Positions 24,944-37,445 are shown, numbered from the stretch's first letter. The stretch is 64,000 bases of DNA from Tanypteryx hageni (GCA_028673005.1 CM054116.1:75046838-75110837), one strand, 5' to 3'. Notes: generated from the sequence alone by a model not told the origin. A program made the numbers and translations.

Positions 24944-25089
24944 TTCAAGTGGCACTCGAAGGGCAAGGAGGAGGAAGGAAAAGATTTTCAAAAATAGTAA
25001 AAATAAAACACGGAACGGATTATCTGCGACTCGTATTTTCTTCGAGTGCCACTAGGGGGTTAATAAGCTCCGCAAAGTGGCACTTGAAA
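24944..25089. repeat. inverted and repeated GTGGCACTYGAA motif
   Basis: AGTGGCACTCGAAG at 24948-24961 is perfectly inverted at 25040-25053. A variant AAGTGGCACTTGAAA recurs at 25075-25089. Three copies of a 12-14-bp word within 150 bp, in both orientations, may mark a small decayed foldback element or a binding-site cluster. No target duplication was seen. Confidence 0.6.
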
Positions 25090-25290
25090 AATACGCTAAA
25101 AATATGCAGCACGCAAGAGCGCCTGTACAAACGATGCCATCGACTCTGAGATAAATATAACTCGTTGATGAGGTTTGTATGTGGATTTAATTTAATACAG
25201 CAGGCGATAAATGTTCACAAAATTATCGTACGGTCAATGAATTCTCTTTATTTTTTCTCCCCGTCTAAGAGTGTCGATTTATTTGAAATC

Positions 25291-25343
25291 TCCAACTACA
25301 TGTCACCCTGCAATTCACCGTATTGGTGGTGTCAGAATCTCCC
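25291..25343 (+). repeat. ACCCTGCAA stem-loop repeat, copy 1
   Basis: Reads CTACATGTCACCCTGCAATTCACC, a short spacer, then GGTGGTGTCAG. It matches 47061-47119 and 47327-47376 at about 50 positions. The CACC/GGTG inner stem is kept, but the outer GCAGAGGGT is degraded in this copy. I recall similar sequence as a widespread insect repeat; this is not verified. Confidence 0.7.
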
Positions 25344-26649
25344 TAATAATTTTCGCTTGTATGTTTGACTGTACTGTTTTATTCCTGTTAGTTCTGGGGA
25401 AAAAGTCGTCCAACAATCCATCTCACCTATTGGATCGTTGTGATCATGTCTCCTAATATTCGAGGATATTTCAACTATTCTTTTACCTCTTCAACTAAAC
25501 CTTCCGACCAAAACTTCTACAAAAAGACAATCTTCCTACGCTTCTTCCTCCAAATATTTAAACATTACTCCAAGAAGGAAAAGCTTCGTGATTCGACGCT
25601 CTACCGAAAATAACATCTTTATCATTTCCATGTCCCGTTATTAAATTTCTTGAAAGACTAAATCGAACTGTCAAAAGTGAAATAAATTTCATAACGTTGT
25701 CAGCGCCAGACATCTCCGGTTACATTTTCGAACGATCAAATTCAACAATACCTCCATTCGGCCCGTCCAGAACAGTACATCCGCGGACGCAACAAAAGCG
25801 AGTGGCAATCGTCCAACGATCGCCCCGAAGATTGAAGAGGCCCATAAATCCTCTCCCGGCTACTACTACTCGCATACATTCCCCAAAGTGGCTCCAAAGC
25901 GTTATTTCCCGGATCTCATAAACGATCCAAACCATTTACTTTGGAAAGAGGGAGCGGAGCGGGAAAGGGAGGAAAAGATGAGTGTTATTCCGCTTATCTA
26001 CGCGGGGAGAGAAAAAGAGAGAGAGAAAGGAATAGGGAGAGCGAGGACGGTCCTAGACGAGATAGACCACCCAAACGGAGGGCGCCCCGCTCGACCCTAG
26101 CACAATGACACCACGCGGCCCTGCGGATGTTTCCGAAAACGACGGCGGGGGGTGGCTGGTGACGAGGGACAGGAAAGAGAAAAGGGAGAATGAATGATTC
26201 CCACAGACGCAAACTATATGAGTGAAGAGTCCAGGGCCACTTCTGAGTTGCCACTTTGGGGTTTGCCATGTGCAGCATTTGGTAGGAAGGGTAAGAGGAA
26301 GGACTGAATCGAGGGGACTTATGGTGACTTGGAAACGGATGGGAAAAAGGGTCTCCTCACGAGTTTGGGTGGTAGCGATGGGTGGCACCGCGGGGACCTT
26401 TTCGGGAATCCACGAGGAGGGCGAGAGGGAGGGTTTAAGCAGGGAAGAAGGGAGGAGGGGAAAAAAGAGACGCCCCGTTGTCACTTGAAGACCAGACAAG
26501 CACTTGCCTTAGCGACGTGGAGCTTTCTTGGAAGCTCGGCGTATCCGAGCAGACGCGCACATCCTCATCCTAACTCATTCCATAGATGGGCGAGAAAGAC
26601 AAGAGTGGGTGGAGAATTATGGGTCTTGAGGAGTCAAGGGTTTTTCGAG
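25344..26649. other. non-coding sequence, no gene seen
   Basis: AT-rich to 25700, then mixed to purine-rich. Frames up to 148 codons near 26053-26499 lie over GA-rich DNA and have no recognisable domain. No RNA gene or element end was recognised. Confidence 0.5.
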
Positions 26650-26815
26650 GGAGGATGGACGGAGGAGGAGGAAGGGAGAGAGAGGGAGAAAGAGGGAGGA
26701 GGGAGGGAGAAAGAGGGAGGGAGAAAGAGGGAGGGAGAAAGAGGGAGGGAGAAAGAGGGAGGGAGAAAGAGAGGGAGAGAGAAGGAGGGAGAGGGAAGCG
26801 AAGGAGGAGGGTGAA
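26650..26815. repeat. polypurine tract with exact 14-bp tandem array
   Basis: Purine-rich on the + strand. 26701-26770 is exactly five copies of the 14-bp unit GGGAGGGAGAAAGA. It is flanked by irregular GGA/GAGA sequence. The perfect identity between units indicates recent slippage or unequal exchange. Confidence 0.95.
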
Positions 26816-28577
26816 GGAATGATGATAAAGTGAGTGTTATGGCGCCAGGCCCTCACCGCCACCACCAGCCAACCCCGCTCCTCCCCTTCCTCCTCCGCTT
26901 GGCTCATGAAAACACCAGAAACGACTTCCTCTCTTTCACTGCACACCCCTCCCGCCATCCAGATAGACTGGGAGGAATGGTAAACAAATTCCGGCAAATT
27001 GCTTAGGCGAAAAAATTGTATTGTCGTAGAATAAACCGGCGGAATAGTAAAAATAAACGCTGGCGAACCCCTCCGTCCGCGTTTTATTCAACGTTTCCTT
27101 AAAAGGGCGCGCGAAAAGAAACGATTCCGGAGTCGAATTACCCGTTACGCGAAAACATTAGCGATATTTCCTCAAAACCACACACGGTAAACGGCAAAAA
27201 TAGCATGTCTAAAAAGAACTCGCAAAAAAATTACGACGAGATCTAAGAAAGAGAAGAGAGAGGAAAGCGCCGAGAGGAATGCGGCCTTAATTAAGAGCGT
27301 CCGAAACGATCGACTCCGCGAGGAGATGCGCCTATCTTCCCCTCACATCTGCATTATAAAACGTCGCGACGCGAGAGAGAGAGAGAGAGAGAGAAAGAGA
27401 GATCAGTTTAACGCGGAGTCTGACCAGTTTATATCCTCGGCTAGGAGGATACGCTTTCGCCCTCTTCTTTTTATTTTCTCGAAGAACGCGCGTAAAATGA
27501 AAACGTCGCGAGAAAAACGACGTGATGATATACGACAGGGGATAAATGGATGGAAGGCCTCGAAAAATGAAAATAAAAAAACACGAGCGCGCTGCAAAAC
27601 GCAACAGAGATCATCGTGTTCAAAGTGGTGGTCGGAGCGGTGAATTACGAGCGAGGCGACGAGTTGATGACGGCTAATGCATCCGAAAGAAAATTATCGG
27701 AAGCGAGGGAAACGGGCAGAGAGGGAAAACGGGCGGAGAGGGAACGCCGTAATTATTTCGAAGCGAGATTGAAAGAAGAAAAAACATCCGATTAAAAAAA
27801 ACAACTTCCATTGTGCAACGGAAATTGATATAAATAAGAGTTAAACAACAGCTTCACGTGTCTACGCCAACATTGCGTCCCGCTCCATTTTTTACTCTCT
27901 CGTACACGTGTTTTATTTATGGAAGCGAGCTGTCTGAAAGTACCGCGAAGCCAAAGCAACAAAGTATAAATCACAAAGTAAAAATTTTTACTTTGGCCGT
28001 TAAAAGTGACTCTCGTAACAAACGCACGCTCCGACGGCGTTCTTCCCGATCGGAAAGCGGCGTAGGAGAAGGCCGAGAAGACGCCCTCAGCCATTAACGC
28101 TAATTATTAAGCAAACAACGCGCGCCGATCTAATAAGGTCGTAAAAAAAAACAAAAAATAAACGCGCCAGTCATTACGAGACTTTTTCGCGCATTAATAG
28201 AAAAACAAAAGGGGAAGACGTTTTCCACTGAGAAAAGAAATCGCGAGCAAATAACGATGATCTCAGGCGGCCCATCTCGGCCGCGACTGCGATAATTACG
28301 GAACAAACACGCAAATCCCATATTAACGCCGCGATAAAATTAACGACTAATCCGCATTCCTGAGAAGAAAACCGCACTAACTACGAAGATTAAAAGCGCC
28401 CACAACGCAACGGCGACAAATAATTAACACGGAGACATTTCCCTTTTTCTCCTCCATTAAAGCGACTCTTTCATGAAAAAATAATTCAGAGCATCTCGAC
28501 CTAGGTTCTTCGGCATCAATGACGAGAGGCCGAAGAAAGAATACGAAACGGCTCGAAATTTTAAACATTTAAATAAA
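26816..28577. other. non-coding sequence, no gene seen
   Basis: Mixed, CG-containing unique sequence. A (GA)n run lies at 27372-27402. Frames of 60-105 codons overlap on both strands. No recognised protein, RNA or element. Confidence 0.5.
27372..27402. repeat. (GA)n microsatellite
   Basis: About ten uninterrupted GA units, then a GAAAGAGAGA tail. Confidence 0.9.
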
Positions 28578-28705
28578 TTATCGTCATGAGATTAAAGACA
28601 TGCTGGTGTAATTCTAAACTAGTTGCACTCCCCTGATTATCGTCATGAGATCCGTTTAAGGACACGTTACAGCTGAGGTAAATGCAACCTAGTTACACTC
28701 TCATG
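28578..28705. repeat. degenerate tandem duplication, unit about 59-70 bp
   Basis: The 15-mer TTATCGTCATGAGAT starts at 28578 and again at 28637. Each is followed by AAAGACATG/AAGGACACG and later by CTAGTTGCACTC/CTAGTTACACTC. A possible third partial start (TTATCGTTATAAG) occurs at 28742. An old, locally diverged tandem array. Confidence 0.7.
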
Positions 28706-28759
28706 AAAATCCCTACCGCATTTGGAAAAGAGTACACTGGGTTATCGTTATAAGGAAGT

Positions 28760-29744
28760 CCACCGGTTTCATGTGTCGACACTGTCTAAATGAGGTACTT
28801 TTAACAACTTCAAGAAGCAGTAGAAAGAATTATTCACAACTAATCAGAACTGTCCCATACATTTTATGTAAGCAAACAAATGCAGTAATCAGTACATTCA
28901 AGCTTTCTTTTACGTTTAAGGAGCAACACATCTGGGAGTAAACTTTTGGGTGCTAGACAACCGCGCAACCACCAGCCCGCGCTACATCAGGCCACGTTAT
29001 ATCGGAGCTCCAGTGCACTGACATCGGATCGAACGTACTTTGTCCCATAATGAGGTCTAGCCCAGCGTTAACTAGCATCAGTATGCACAAGAACGCGTAG
29101 CATCCTAGAGACGGTGATTTAATGTACGTGACGGCGCATTTCGAAGGGAATAAGAGAATGGCTGAAGGGATGAGGACGCAGGGGTGAGAAAGATATTCTC
29201 TCCTTCCTCCGAACGCATTCCCGTCTCGGATGCCGCCTCACTCCTAGAAACGTGATGAAATGAGAACACGCCATCCACCCCCCGCGACCTTTCCACACGA
29301 TTATACGAAACGGGGGCTTAACAATCAAGGCGCTCTGGTCTTAACGGCTATTCCCATAAGCAATAAGAAGGGGGTTGGCTGTGCGGCCACGGAAGCTGAG
29401 ATGCTGCACTACACAGGTACACGAGAAGAGCGAGAGAAAGAAAGGAGGGGGAGGTGGGAGGAGACGGAAGGGAGAACTAAACGAGGCTGAAACAAAAGGG
29501 AGTACGTTGCGCGGTAGCCGAGCGCCTTGTCGTGACTCGTAGCGAACATTTTTTCGAATCACGCCTCAGGGGCGATGAATCACACGCGCGTACGCACACA
29601 CACACACGTTCGTGTAGCACGGAGAAGTCATTTTTCATCAACCATTTTACGCCGTCATGCCATCGAAACTCACTCTTTCTCTTTCTCCCTCGAGAAAGAG
29701 AGACTCGGCGGATCGGGCTTAACGAGGCAAAACTAAACCAAGTA
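28760..29744. other. non-coding sequence, no gene seen
   Basis: Mixed sequence with a CA-rich run (CACACACACAC) near 29596-29607. No gene, RNA gene or element terminus was recognised. Confidence 0.5.
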
Positions 29745-30180
29745 TGATGGGTGGAGGGGGAGGAAGGAGTGGGGTTCGGGAGGGAGAGAGAGAGAAGGAA
29801 AGGGTGGCAGGAAGGAAGGGAATAAAGATGAGGAAAGGGAATAAGGGAGACGGAGAGATGGCAAGGGAGGAGTGAGAATAGGAGGAAAGATGGGAAGACA
29901 AGAGAAAGGGGGAGGAATGGATAAAGGAGGCAGCAGTCTGAGCAGAGGCAATAAATCTCTCCGAGTAGCTGGATAGGGGCCAGAGTACAACAAAGACCGA
30001 GCGAGTAGGTGGAAAGGGGAGGGGGTGTAAGGGCGGGTGGAGGTGAAAGGGAGGGATAGGGTGCGAGAGAAGGAAGAGAAAGGGTGCGAGAGTAGGGAGG
30101 AGGGAGGGAAAGAGTGCGAGGAGAGGTAGAAGGAGAGGGAGGAGGGCAGGGGGAGGGAGTGGGAAGAAGAGGGACGTGAG
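29745..30180. repeat. GGGA/GAGG-rich polypurine tract
   Basis: Mostly purine on the + strand, with recurring AGGGAGGGA, GTGCGAGAG and GGAGGAGGG words but no strict period. The minus-strand frames (157-298 codons, Pro/Ser/Leu-rich) are a by-product. Confidence 0.85.
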
Positions 30181-30522
30181 AGGTGGGCGGGCGAGGTTCC
30201 GTCCACGGGGCAAGCAAAGAAGGTGACAGTTCATAGAAAAATGGTGAGGTAATGATGGAGAAACGCAACTCTTTAAAGGAGCGTCGGAGGAGAATTTTTT
30301 TTCGAGGAAAAGGATAGAAAGAGGAAGGGGAGTGGGGAGTCATCCATCCCGAGCGGGAGGCTCGGCGAGTCAAACACCCGACACGAATAATCGGGAAATT
30401 TTGGTAGTCGGATTACCGACGTTCGATTCCTAAGCTCCCTCCCCCCTCCTTCCGGCCGGACATGTGATGACTCATTCCCATGACAGATAGAGAGGAAGGG
30501 AAGGATAGCGAGAATTCTAAGG

Positions 30523-30792
30523 CAGCGATTCTCAACCCTTTTGATAATACGGCCCCACCTAAGCTACAGGAAATTATCCGCGGTCCATCTATATATCAAT
30601 CAATAAGTGAATAATATAATATATATATATAATATCGAGTCAAGCAATTTATTAAAATTTTCATTAGTTTTTTATAACGCTCGATCTTTACAAAACATTA
30701 AGTTTCCGCTACGCTTTAGATGCAGTTTTTAAATATTGTTAACCGATCTTAATTTTTTTAAATATTCGCGGCCCGTCGGTTGAGGATCACTG
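30523..30792. mobile_element. hAT-like MITE, family A
   Basis: A 270-bp element. The left end is CAGCGATTCTCAACCC; the right end, read inverted, is CAGTGATCCTCAACCG. The flanking 8-mers are TTCTAAGG (30515-30522) and TTCTACGT (30793-30800), 6 of 8 identical. The subterminal text (GGTCCATC..., CGGCCCGTCGG) is typical of hAT MITEs. The interior is AT-rich and has no transposase. Confidence 0.8.
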
Positions 30793-33700
30793 TTCTACGT
30801 GAAAGAGAAAATTTCAAAAATAGGAGGAAGCAGCCGTCGGGAAAAGACTAAGCAAGACCCTGAGAAGTCGGCGCCAAAACTGCTATTCCACCGAGTAAGT
30901 TTGCGTCAGCAACCCCACCATCCTACTCCTTCTAAGACTGCCCCATTGACGGAGAACACTAGCGTGCGATCGTTAAACGAAAGGCGTGAAAAGAATTCGC
31001 GGAGGAGCAAGTAAGAGAAAGATGATTAAGCTCGAGGCACCGTAAAAGGGGTGAAGCGTTTAATAGACGCGATAAAACATTTCGGGCCGAACGCTGCCGC
31101 GTTATTGCTCTCGCGGAACGCGCCGTTTGATTAATTTCGCTCGAAGATTGTATGAGCGACGGAAAAACGGAATTATCATGAGAGAGAAAATTTAGCTACT
31201 GGAAATTTTCAACTAGAGAATAACCTCATCTAAGCGCGGGTCTGATCGACTCTCCTTCAGACCTGCATTACCGGAAGGAAAACTGCCGAAGCGTGCGATT
31301 TTACGTGCCTCGGGTACAACTCTATAAATGCACGAACGCGAGACAAAACCCAACGAGACGAAACGAGGCGAATGCAAACGAAATATTGTTAGAGATAGAT
31401 TAAATATGACACGATGCGACAAAACACTAGTTTTCCCGCGTACAATGACAAAGATAAAAAGCATCCCATGCGCCTAATGACCGAATTGCGACTACATTAA
31501 TCCCTTGTGCAACACGGAGATTACGTTCTTGGAAATGCCGCGTCGCACAAATTCGTGGAAAAAATCACGCGTTTGCATAGGCTACGAGCTTTCTCACGTG
31601 AAATACATAACGAAAATACGGCGCGCGCCCAATTAAAGACCGCGCATAATTAACTTTGATAAGTGTACGGTAAATAACCGGTTCGTTAACTTTACCGTAC
31701 ATAATCAAACCTGCGTTGGGCAACGTCTCACTGTACATTTGAAAAACAATCGACATGATTATGCGACAACTGATTCGCTTCGCGTTCCCCTTCCGATAAG
31801 CGAACGGCCGCAAATCCCGAAGCCCCCGATCGGAAATAGAATTAAAAAAATAAACGTAAACGCCGCGCGTTCATTTCCGAAGCCGTGAAGCAAGCGCGAC
31901 TAATTACCGTCTTAAAGAGGTCGCCAGAAAGGTCACAAAACTTACGAGAGAGAAAAAGTGAGAAAGAGAGAGAGAGGAAGAGGAAGGCGTCTTGGATGTT
32001 TATATACGTGGCAGCAAATCAATTGCTTCAGACGCCATACCTCGACAGCCATTAGACCCTGTCGGCGTAACTCGCCACTAAACTTAACTCGCGGGAGGCG
32101 GAGGGGGAGGGTGCTGGGAGGAGTGGGTGGGCCATCAAGAAACATCCCACTCCCGTCTCCTCTCTCTTAAAAAAATGAAGAAAAAAAAACACGTCGGCCA
32201 AGAGAGGGAAGTGGAAGAAATCACATGCGTACGAGGAAGTGGGGAAGAAGGGAGGACGAGATAAATTAAGGCGAGCGATTGCGGTAAATCACGGGGCAAA
32301 TGACGCAGGGTAAATGAGAAAAAAATACACGAGTCAACGAGAGCAGAGGGCGTTCTCGTGAGCAAAAGAGAGAGAGAGAGATCTCGGAGGTTGAATTGAT
32401 GACGTACTCGAGTCAGTCGCGGCGGAGAGATGGAACCGCATTCGGGCGGGTCCCCGGACTATCTTCTTTTGTTTTTATGTCTTTCAATGTGTCATCGACT
32501 TAATGGCGTCTTTACGGAGACAAACGATGCTCCGGAATCAGTTTAGGCGACCGCGTACCTAGATTGCTAGACGCGCCGTGGGTATTTTCTTTTTATCGGG
32601 GTAGGAAAATAGTGCGCGGTCTAACATTTAATGCGCGGTGATAAATTTTTCACTCGCGGGAAGAAAGAGAGGGTCGTAACAGAAATAAAACAAAAGAAAA
32701 CGTCGACCGCGTTCCTCTCGCGATTTTTCAGCCGAGCATGGACAAAACAAACGCCGCACGCCGGAGCGGAAGATTCTCTAATATCCATTTCTAAGATCGT
32801 AACGTGCAACTGAAATGACTACCGCGCGTTAGAGCGGATTTAATGATACAGAACGAGAAAGTGGATACGCGTACATCCTCGTGGTTAAAACCACCTTTGC
32901 AGGTATTTTAATGAAACTCGTCCGGGATCTCTGCCAAAAAGCGCCATTTTTGTGCACCAGAAGACTATTTTCACCCAGCACGTAAATTACGAACGAATAG
33001 CGGAGAAACGCAATAACTTACTGGACTTAAAAACTTCCGGCTGACCTACGGGAAGCGATTCCGCGAAAAAGCTGCGTAGGTGATTAAAGATATGCAGTAT
33101 ATACTTTTCGGATTACTTTCAGAATCTCCTTTCAACGAATCATCGCTGAATACGGCTGAAATGTAGCCGAAGTGCGCAGCTGGTTTTTCACTATCTTTCT
33201 GCAACTATTGGATATATGAGTAATTAATACAGAAATTTTTGAAGCTTAAGTGCTTATTCTCGAACTCATTATCGGTCAAAAGACGAACTCGATAATTCTC
33301 TAGTGAGCGTTCCAGATTAATTCCCGTGATATTTCAGAGGAGAAAAAAATTTCCGCCTTCACCCAAATTAGAGCACCGCACTACTATATTTAAACCGACG
33401 CGAGAAATGTATAGCGGTCAGTGCGCTCGTGCCGTGTTGCAACGACACATACCTTATGGTCCAAGTATAGAAAGATCACGAGGAGAGAGAGAGAGAGAGA
33501 AAGAAAGAGGATGGAATTAAAGCGAGACATAAATAAGAACATAAGACAAAACGGAAATGGGTATCATGTAGAATGTAGAGGATGACGACGCGTCGAAAGG
33601 GAACCCGAGTGACAGGATTATGACGGAAAAGAGGCGAGGAATGAGTACAAAGGATTAGGAGGAGAACGAGGAAAGATCGTACGAGAAAGGATCGAAATAT

Positions 33701-35299
33701 ATAAAAGGACGACGGAAAAGGGAGTGAGGAGGAGGAGAATGGGAGACAAGGGAGGGAGGAGATGTGAGTGGGCATCAAAGAGGATAGACGGAGGTCACGG
33801 AACTAGAAGAGGAGGATGAGGGAGAGCGAAGTTGAGCTGCCTATAGAAGCCAGCACGAGTTGAGGAACTGCGAGGGACGATCGCCTCGAGAAAGAGAACA
33901 CGGACGGAAAATAATGGAGGAAAGGAATGGTAAAGGAGAGGGGAACTGAGGGGAGGGAGGGTATAGAGGTCGCGCGAGGGCGAGACTTGAGAGGGCAAAG
34001 GGGGATGAAAAAGATGGAAGACATTATGAGGTTGAAACCAGAGTGCAGGCGTGAATTATGAGACGCACGTGGACGTGCGGGCGGGAGACCGGGCTGGCTG
34101 GCTTCGGAGGGAGGAGTTTGGGCGGAGGGAGGGTGGCGGTGGTGGAGAATGGAAAATGGCAAAATAAAATTATAATGCGACCGCATGACCCCGGACAGAG
34201 CTCGCGCCCGCTCACACACACGCTCGCACAGTCGTACACTTCTCCCATTACGCCCGCAAATGTTTCGCCCTCGCGCAAGAGAGAAGTCCTCCCCATTCCA
34301 CCCCATCCTTCCTCCATTCGTTCAAAAAGGATATGGCGACCGGCGTGCGCGCGAGGGGACAGGAAAAGAGGGAGAGAACAATAGTTTTTCCCCGACCGCA
34401 GAACTGGATTACAAGCATTTTTTTCGAAAGCGTGCGCGTCCCCCTATCGATCCACCCCTTGACAAGATTTTCTCTCTCTCTCTCTCTATATATACCTATA
34501 TATGAGAACTTTTTAACCCCCCTCCCCCGTCCGGTTTGTCGTGGACCAATGAAGTATGAAAAGGGAAGGCCATTTCCGAGGAAAATTGAAACCCGCCCGT
34601 CTCCTCTCTCTTTTTTCGACAATGGGACATTAAGGATTTTTTTAAGTCACCCTCCACCTCCTCACGTCCCTTTCCCTCCTACTGGAGCCATCAATCGCCT
34701 TGTCGAGTTTTAATGGACTTCAAACAGCAAAGAAATGGATTTATTCGAAAGGCTTAGGACATTACCGTCCCGAATTCTCGGTGCCGACGTCGTAAATTCG
34801 TGGGTCGGTAACAAAGTAAACTTTTTGAGAGGCGAAAAATTGTCTTCCCCCGGCCCAACTCACCCTCGTTCTTATTTATTTATCGTCCGGATCGCACTTC
34901 AAAACGTCTGCATATTTTCCGTTTGCCCAAGAGTTAAGTGAATCAATGGACCTTCGATCTGATTACGTATCTGGTGGCGGGATGATCTCACGTTTAATTC
35001 GGTTCCCCCGGGGGTAGTGACGTGCAATTTATCGCCATTTCCTTCAGCGTGCGAGGATCTCGAGGTGCCATGCGTCGAGGATTAGATAAAAAGAGAGACG
35101 AGAAGAACATGGCACAGAGAGAAGGATAAGGAAAAAGGAGACAAAATGGAGGAAGTCATGGGCCATGTATCAGTAGGGCAAACTGCCCACGTACCTCGCA
35201 CGCAAATAACCTCTAAACAACCGCCAAATTCTCGCCTAGTAAATAGCTGAGTTGCTCGAAAGTACGAGATATACGTGCACGAGACCAAGACGTCGAATA
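30793..35299. other. non-coding sequence, no gene seen
   Basis: 4.5 kb of unique-looking, CG-containing sequence with GA runs at about 31958-31976, 32367-32380 and 33481-33500, a diffuse purine-rich zone at 33640-34150, and a (TC)n(TA)n run at 34470-34502. Frames up to 167 codons overlap on both strands and show no domain. No RNA gene or element was recognised. Confidence 0.5.
34470..34502. repeat. (TC)n-(TA)n compound microsatellite
   Basis: TCTCTCTCTCTCTCTC followed by TATATATACCTATATAT. Confidence 0.9.
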
Positions 35300-35307
35300 T
35301 TCTAAGC

Positions 35308-35568
35308 CAGCGTTTTTCAACATTTTTAATAGGGCGACCCAACTAGGATTTGAGAGTTTACCTGGGACTCACCTATTATATATACACTAATTTCTTCAAG
35401 CAGCAGATAGTACATGTGCGTCCACAAAGGGCGCACACTGCACTATCATGAGTTTAACTAGTTTAACATGAAGTCATAAAGAACGGAAAAAGTTATCAAA
35501 ATAAACTATTTAGAAATCTTCCCCCGACCCGCCTCATGTTCCTTTGCGATCCACCGGTTGAGAAACTG
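35308..35568. mobile_element. hAT-like MITE, family A
   Basis: A 261-bp element. The left end is CAGCGTTTTTCAACAT; the right end, read inverted, is CAGTTTCTCAACCGGTGG. The flanking 8-mers are TTCTAAGC (35300-35307) and TTCTAAGA (35569-35576), 7 of 8 identical. Termini and target word match the element at 30523, so both belong to one family. The interior is non-coding. Confidence 0.85.
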
Positions 35569-35714
35569 TTCTAAGAGACTGCCCGTAGACTCCCAATTAT
35601 AAAACAAAGTTTTCGTTTATTAAACATCAACTCGACTTTGATCCAAAGGTTATTTATTTCACAGCGAACGTGTTAACGATTGTAGGTACAAACTCCGAAG
35701 CCCACGTTGACTGC

Positions 35715-35775
35715 GGTACTCGAACCCGATATCGGAAAGCAGACATTCCTGCACCAAGGCCAACAGGAATAAAAA
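35715..35775 (-). mobile_element. tRNA-derived SINE head (different subfamily)
   Basis: On the minus strand, an A-box-like GGCCTTGGTGCAGG, then TGTCTGCTTTCCGATATC, then a B box GGGTTCGAGTACCG. Box spacing is about 30 nt. It lacks the AAGGTCGC word of the other SINE heads here. The body would lie toward 35650. Confidence 0.5.
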
Positions 35776-37410
35776 AACAAGGACGACGCGATGAATTATG
35801 TATCCTTCGGTGCGCGACTTTCTTACAAAAAGACATGTCAAGTCGGGCGTAAAAATGCAATGAAATACATTGCGGCTGTTTACGGGAAAGAAATTTACCC
35901 GTTCTCCGTCGCTCACATCTCATTTGAATAAGATACCCGCAAAATACGTAATTTATGCCTACGGCAAAGCAAGAAAGGAGCAATGAATCTCGAGAAGGCA
36001 ACACCTGACTTCTTTTCTAACGCGCCGAAAATCTTAGCCACGAGCGATTTTCCACACTCAACCCTTAAAAATTTACCGTTTGGCAAAACCGCCGCCGGCC
36101 GACCTCCCCGTCAACCACCCCCTCTCTCTGTACAACATAAAATATTGTTTCGTTAGAACCTTAAAAATCCCGAGGCGTGGAAGAAGAAGAGACTAGAGGA
36201 AGAAGAAGACTAGAAAAAAATAAAAGAACTCCCAAAAAATAATAAATTCTACAAAAAATGCGGAGAGGTGTAGTGAATCACCGAAACTTCGAAAAGGAAC
36301 TTGCAAACCCGTTTCTTTCTCCTTCCCCACCTTTCCACCCACGAAAACCTCCACCCCCGCCTACCTCCCCCGTCCGTCCGTTTCGTGAGGCGGGTCTTCC
36401 TCCGGAGTCGCAGCTGCAGCTCCACCACCGGTGTGTGTGTGCGTGTGTGAGCAGGAAAGAGGGATGGAGAGAACAATGATCGATGCAAAGAATGGCGAGA
36501 TGTAGAAAGAGAGAGAGAGAAAGAGCAGAGGGGAAAGAATGAAGCCTTGTGGAACGAGGAAAAAAGGTAGAAGGGATGAGAGAGAAAAACTGAATAGAAA
36601 CCGTGCACGAGAGCGGGAAACGTGCGAAATACGAGTTTTCCTTTGAATAACTTTAAAAACGGATTCGTTTGACGGGGACCAGGAAGGAACAGGATGGAAC
36701 AGGATGGAAAAAGGGAGAGATAGGGAGGGGAGAGGAAGAAAGGTGGAGGGAAAGAAAGGACATGCTAAAGAAAAGAGGTGGTGGAATACCAAAGATTTGC
36801 GCCTTTCATTTCACGGTCGTAGAGGTGCTAAAAACAACTGAAGCGGCCTACTCCTCCTCCGAGAAGGGGGAGGACCTACGTAACCTCCCGTCTCCGGGCG
36901 TTAACTCCTCGACTGGGAAGGTCGGGTGCGTTCGGAGAGGGAGTGGTCTTCGGCGTCGGAGAGACAGAGAGAGAGAGAAAGAAAGAAAAATGGTACCGAG
37001 GCAAATCGGAGCGTTTCGGGTCAAGTGAAGGGAACGTCAAAACACATCCGTGTTAAGGAGCGGGAGAGAAGTTCGAGAATTTTTGGTTGAACTGGATCGA
37101 CCGACCTTAGCGATGGTTTTTTTTTCCTCTCTCTCTCTCCCAGATCCGTAAATTGGAACCGCGGGAGTATACGGCGAAGTTTATGGACGAACTTCAAGGT
37201 TCATATGTTCGCGGAGATCATTACGCGAAAAACAATGAAGACTTACTGACAGGAAGGCGCGTCCCATTTACGAACCGCTGATTGGTGAACGCGAGCATGA
37301 TCCATAAACTTTGGTTGAAGTAAGATAAGATTTTTCTCACGCATCCGATTTCTTGAAGAAAAAAATCGCGCAATAATTGATGTCGTATATTAATTTATTA
37401 TCATGGCTTA
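35776..37410. other. non-coding sequence, no gene seen
   Basis: Mixed sequence. There is a GTGTGTGTGTGCGTGTGTGAG run at about 36431-36451, and purine-rich patches at 36440-36780 and 36955-36990. No recognised gene, RNA gene or element. Confidence 0.5.
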
Positions 37411-37411
37411 A

Positions 37412-37445
37412 CCTGTGGCGGAACGCTCCGGAACGGCGTTCCAGT
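37412..37445. repeat. short inverted repeat, possible element terminus
   Basis: GTGGCGGAACGCTCCGGAACGGCGTTCC contains GGAACG inverted as CGTTCC. GTGGCGGAACG-type ends occur in non-autonomous DNA transposons. No matching opposite end or duplication was found downstream, so element status is unproven. Confidence 0.3.

Noticed and set aside
25047..25060. CCACTAGGGGG as a CTCF-like site
   Set aside because: Eleven of 14 consensus positions match, but about 0.5 such matches are expected by chance in 64 kb on both strands, and the last three positions fail.
29477..30373. 298-codon minus-strand frame, the longest in the window
   Set aside because: It lies mostly on a polypurine tract. It has Pro/Ser/Leu-rich low complexity, competing frames of 157-171 codons in the same span and no domain.
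30402..30430. A-box TGGTAGTCGG and B-box GTTCGATTCC close together
   Set aside because: The boxes are only about 9 nt apart, too close for a tRNA gene or a normal SINE head. Possibly a deleted relic, but not supportable.
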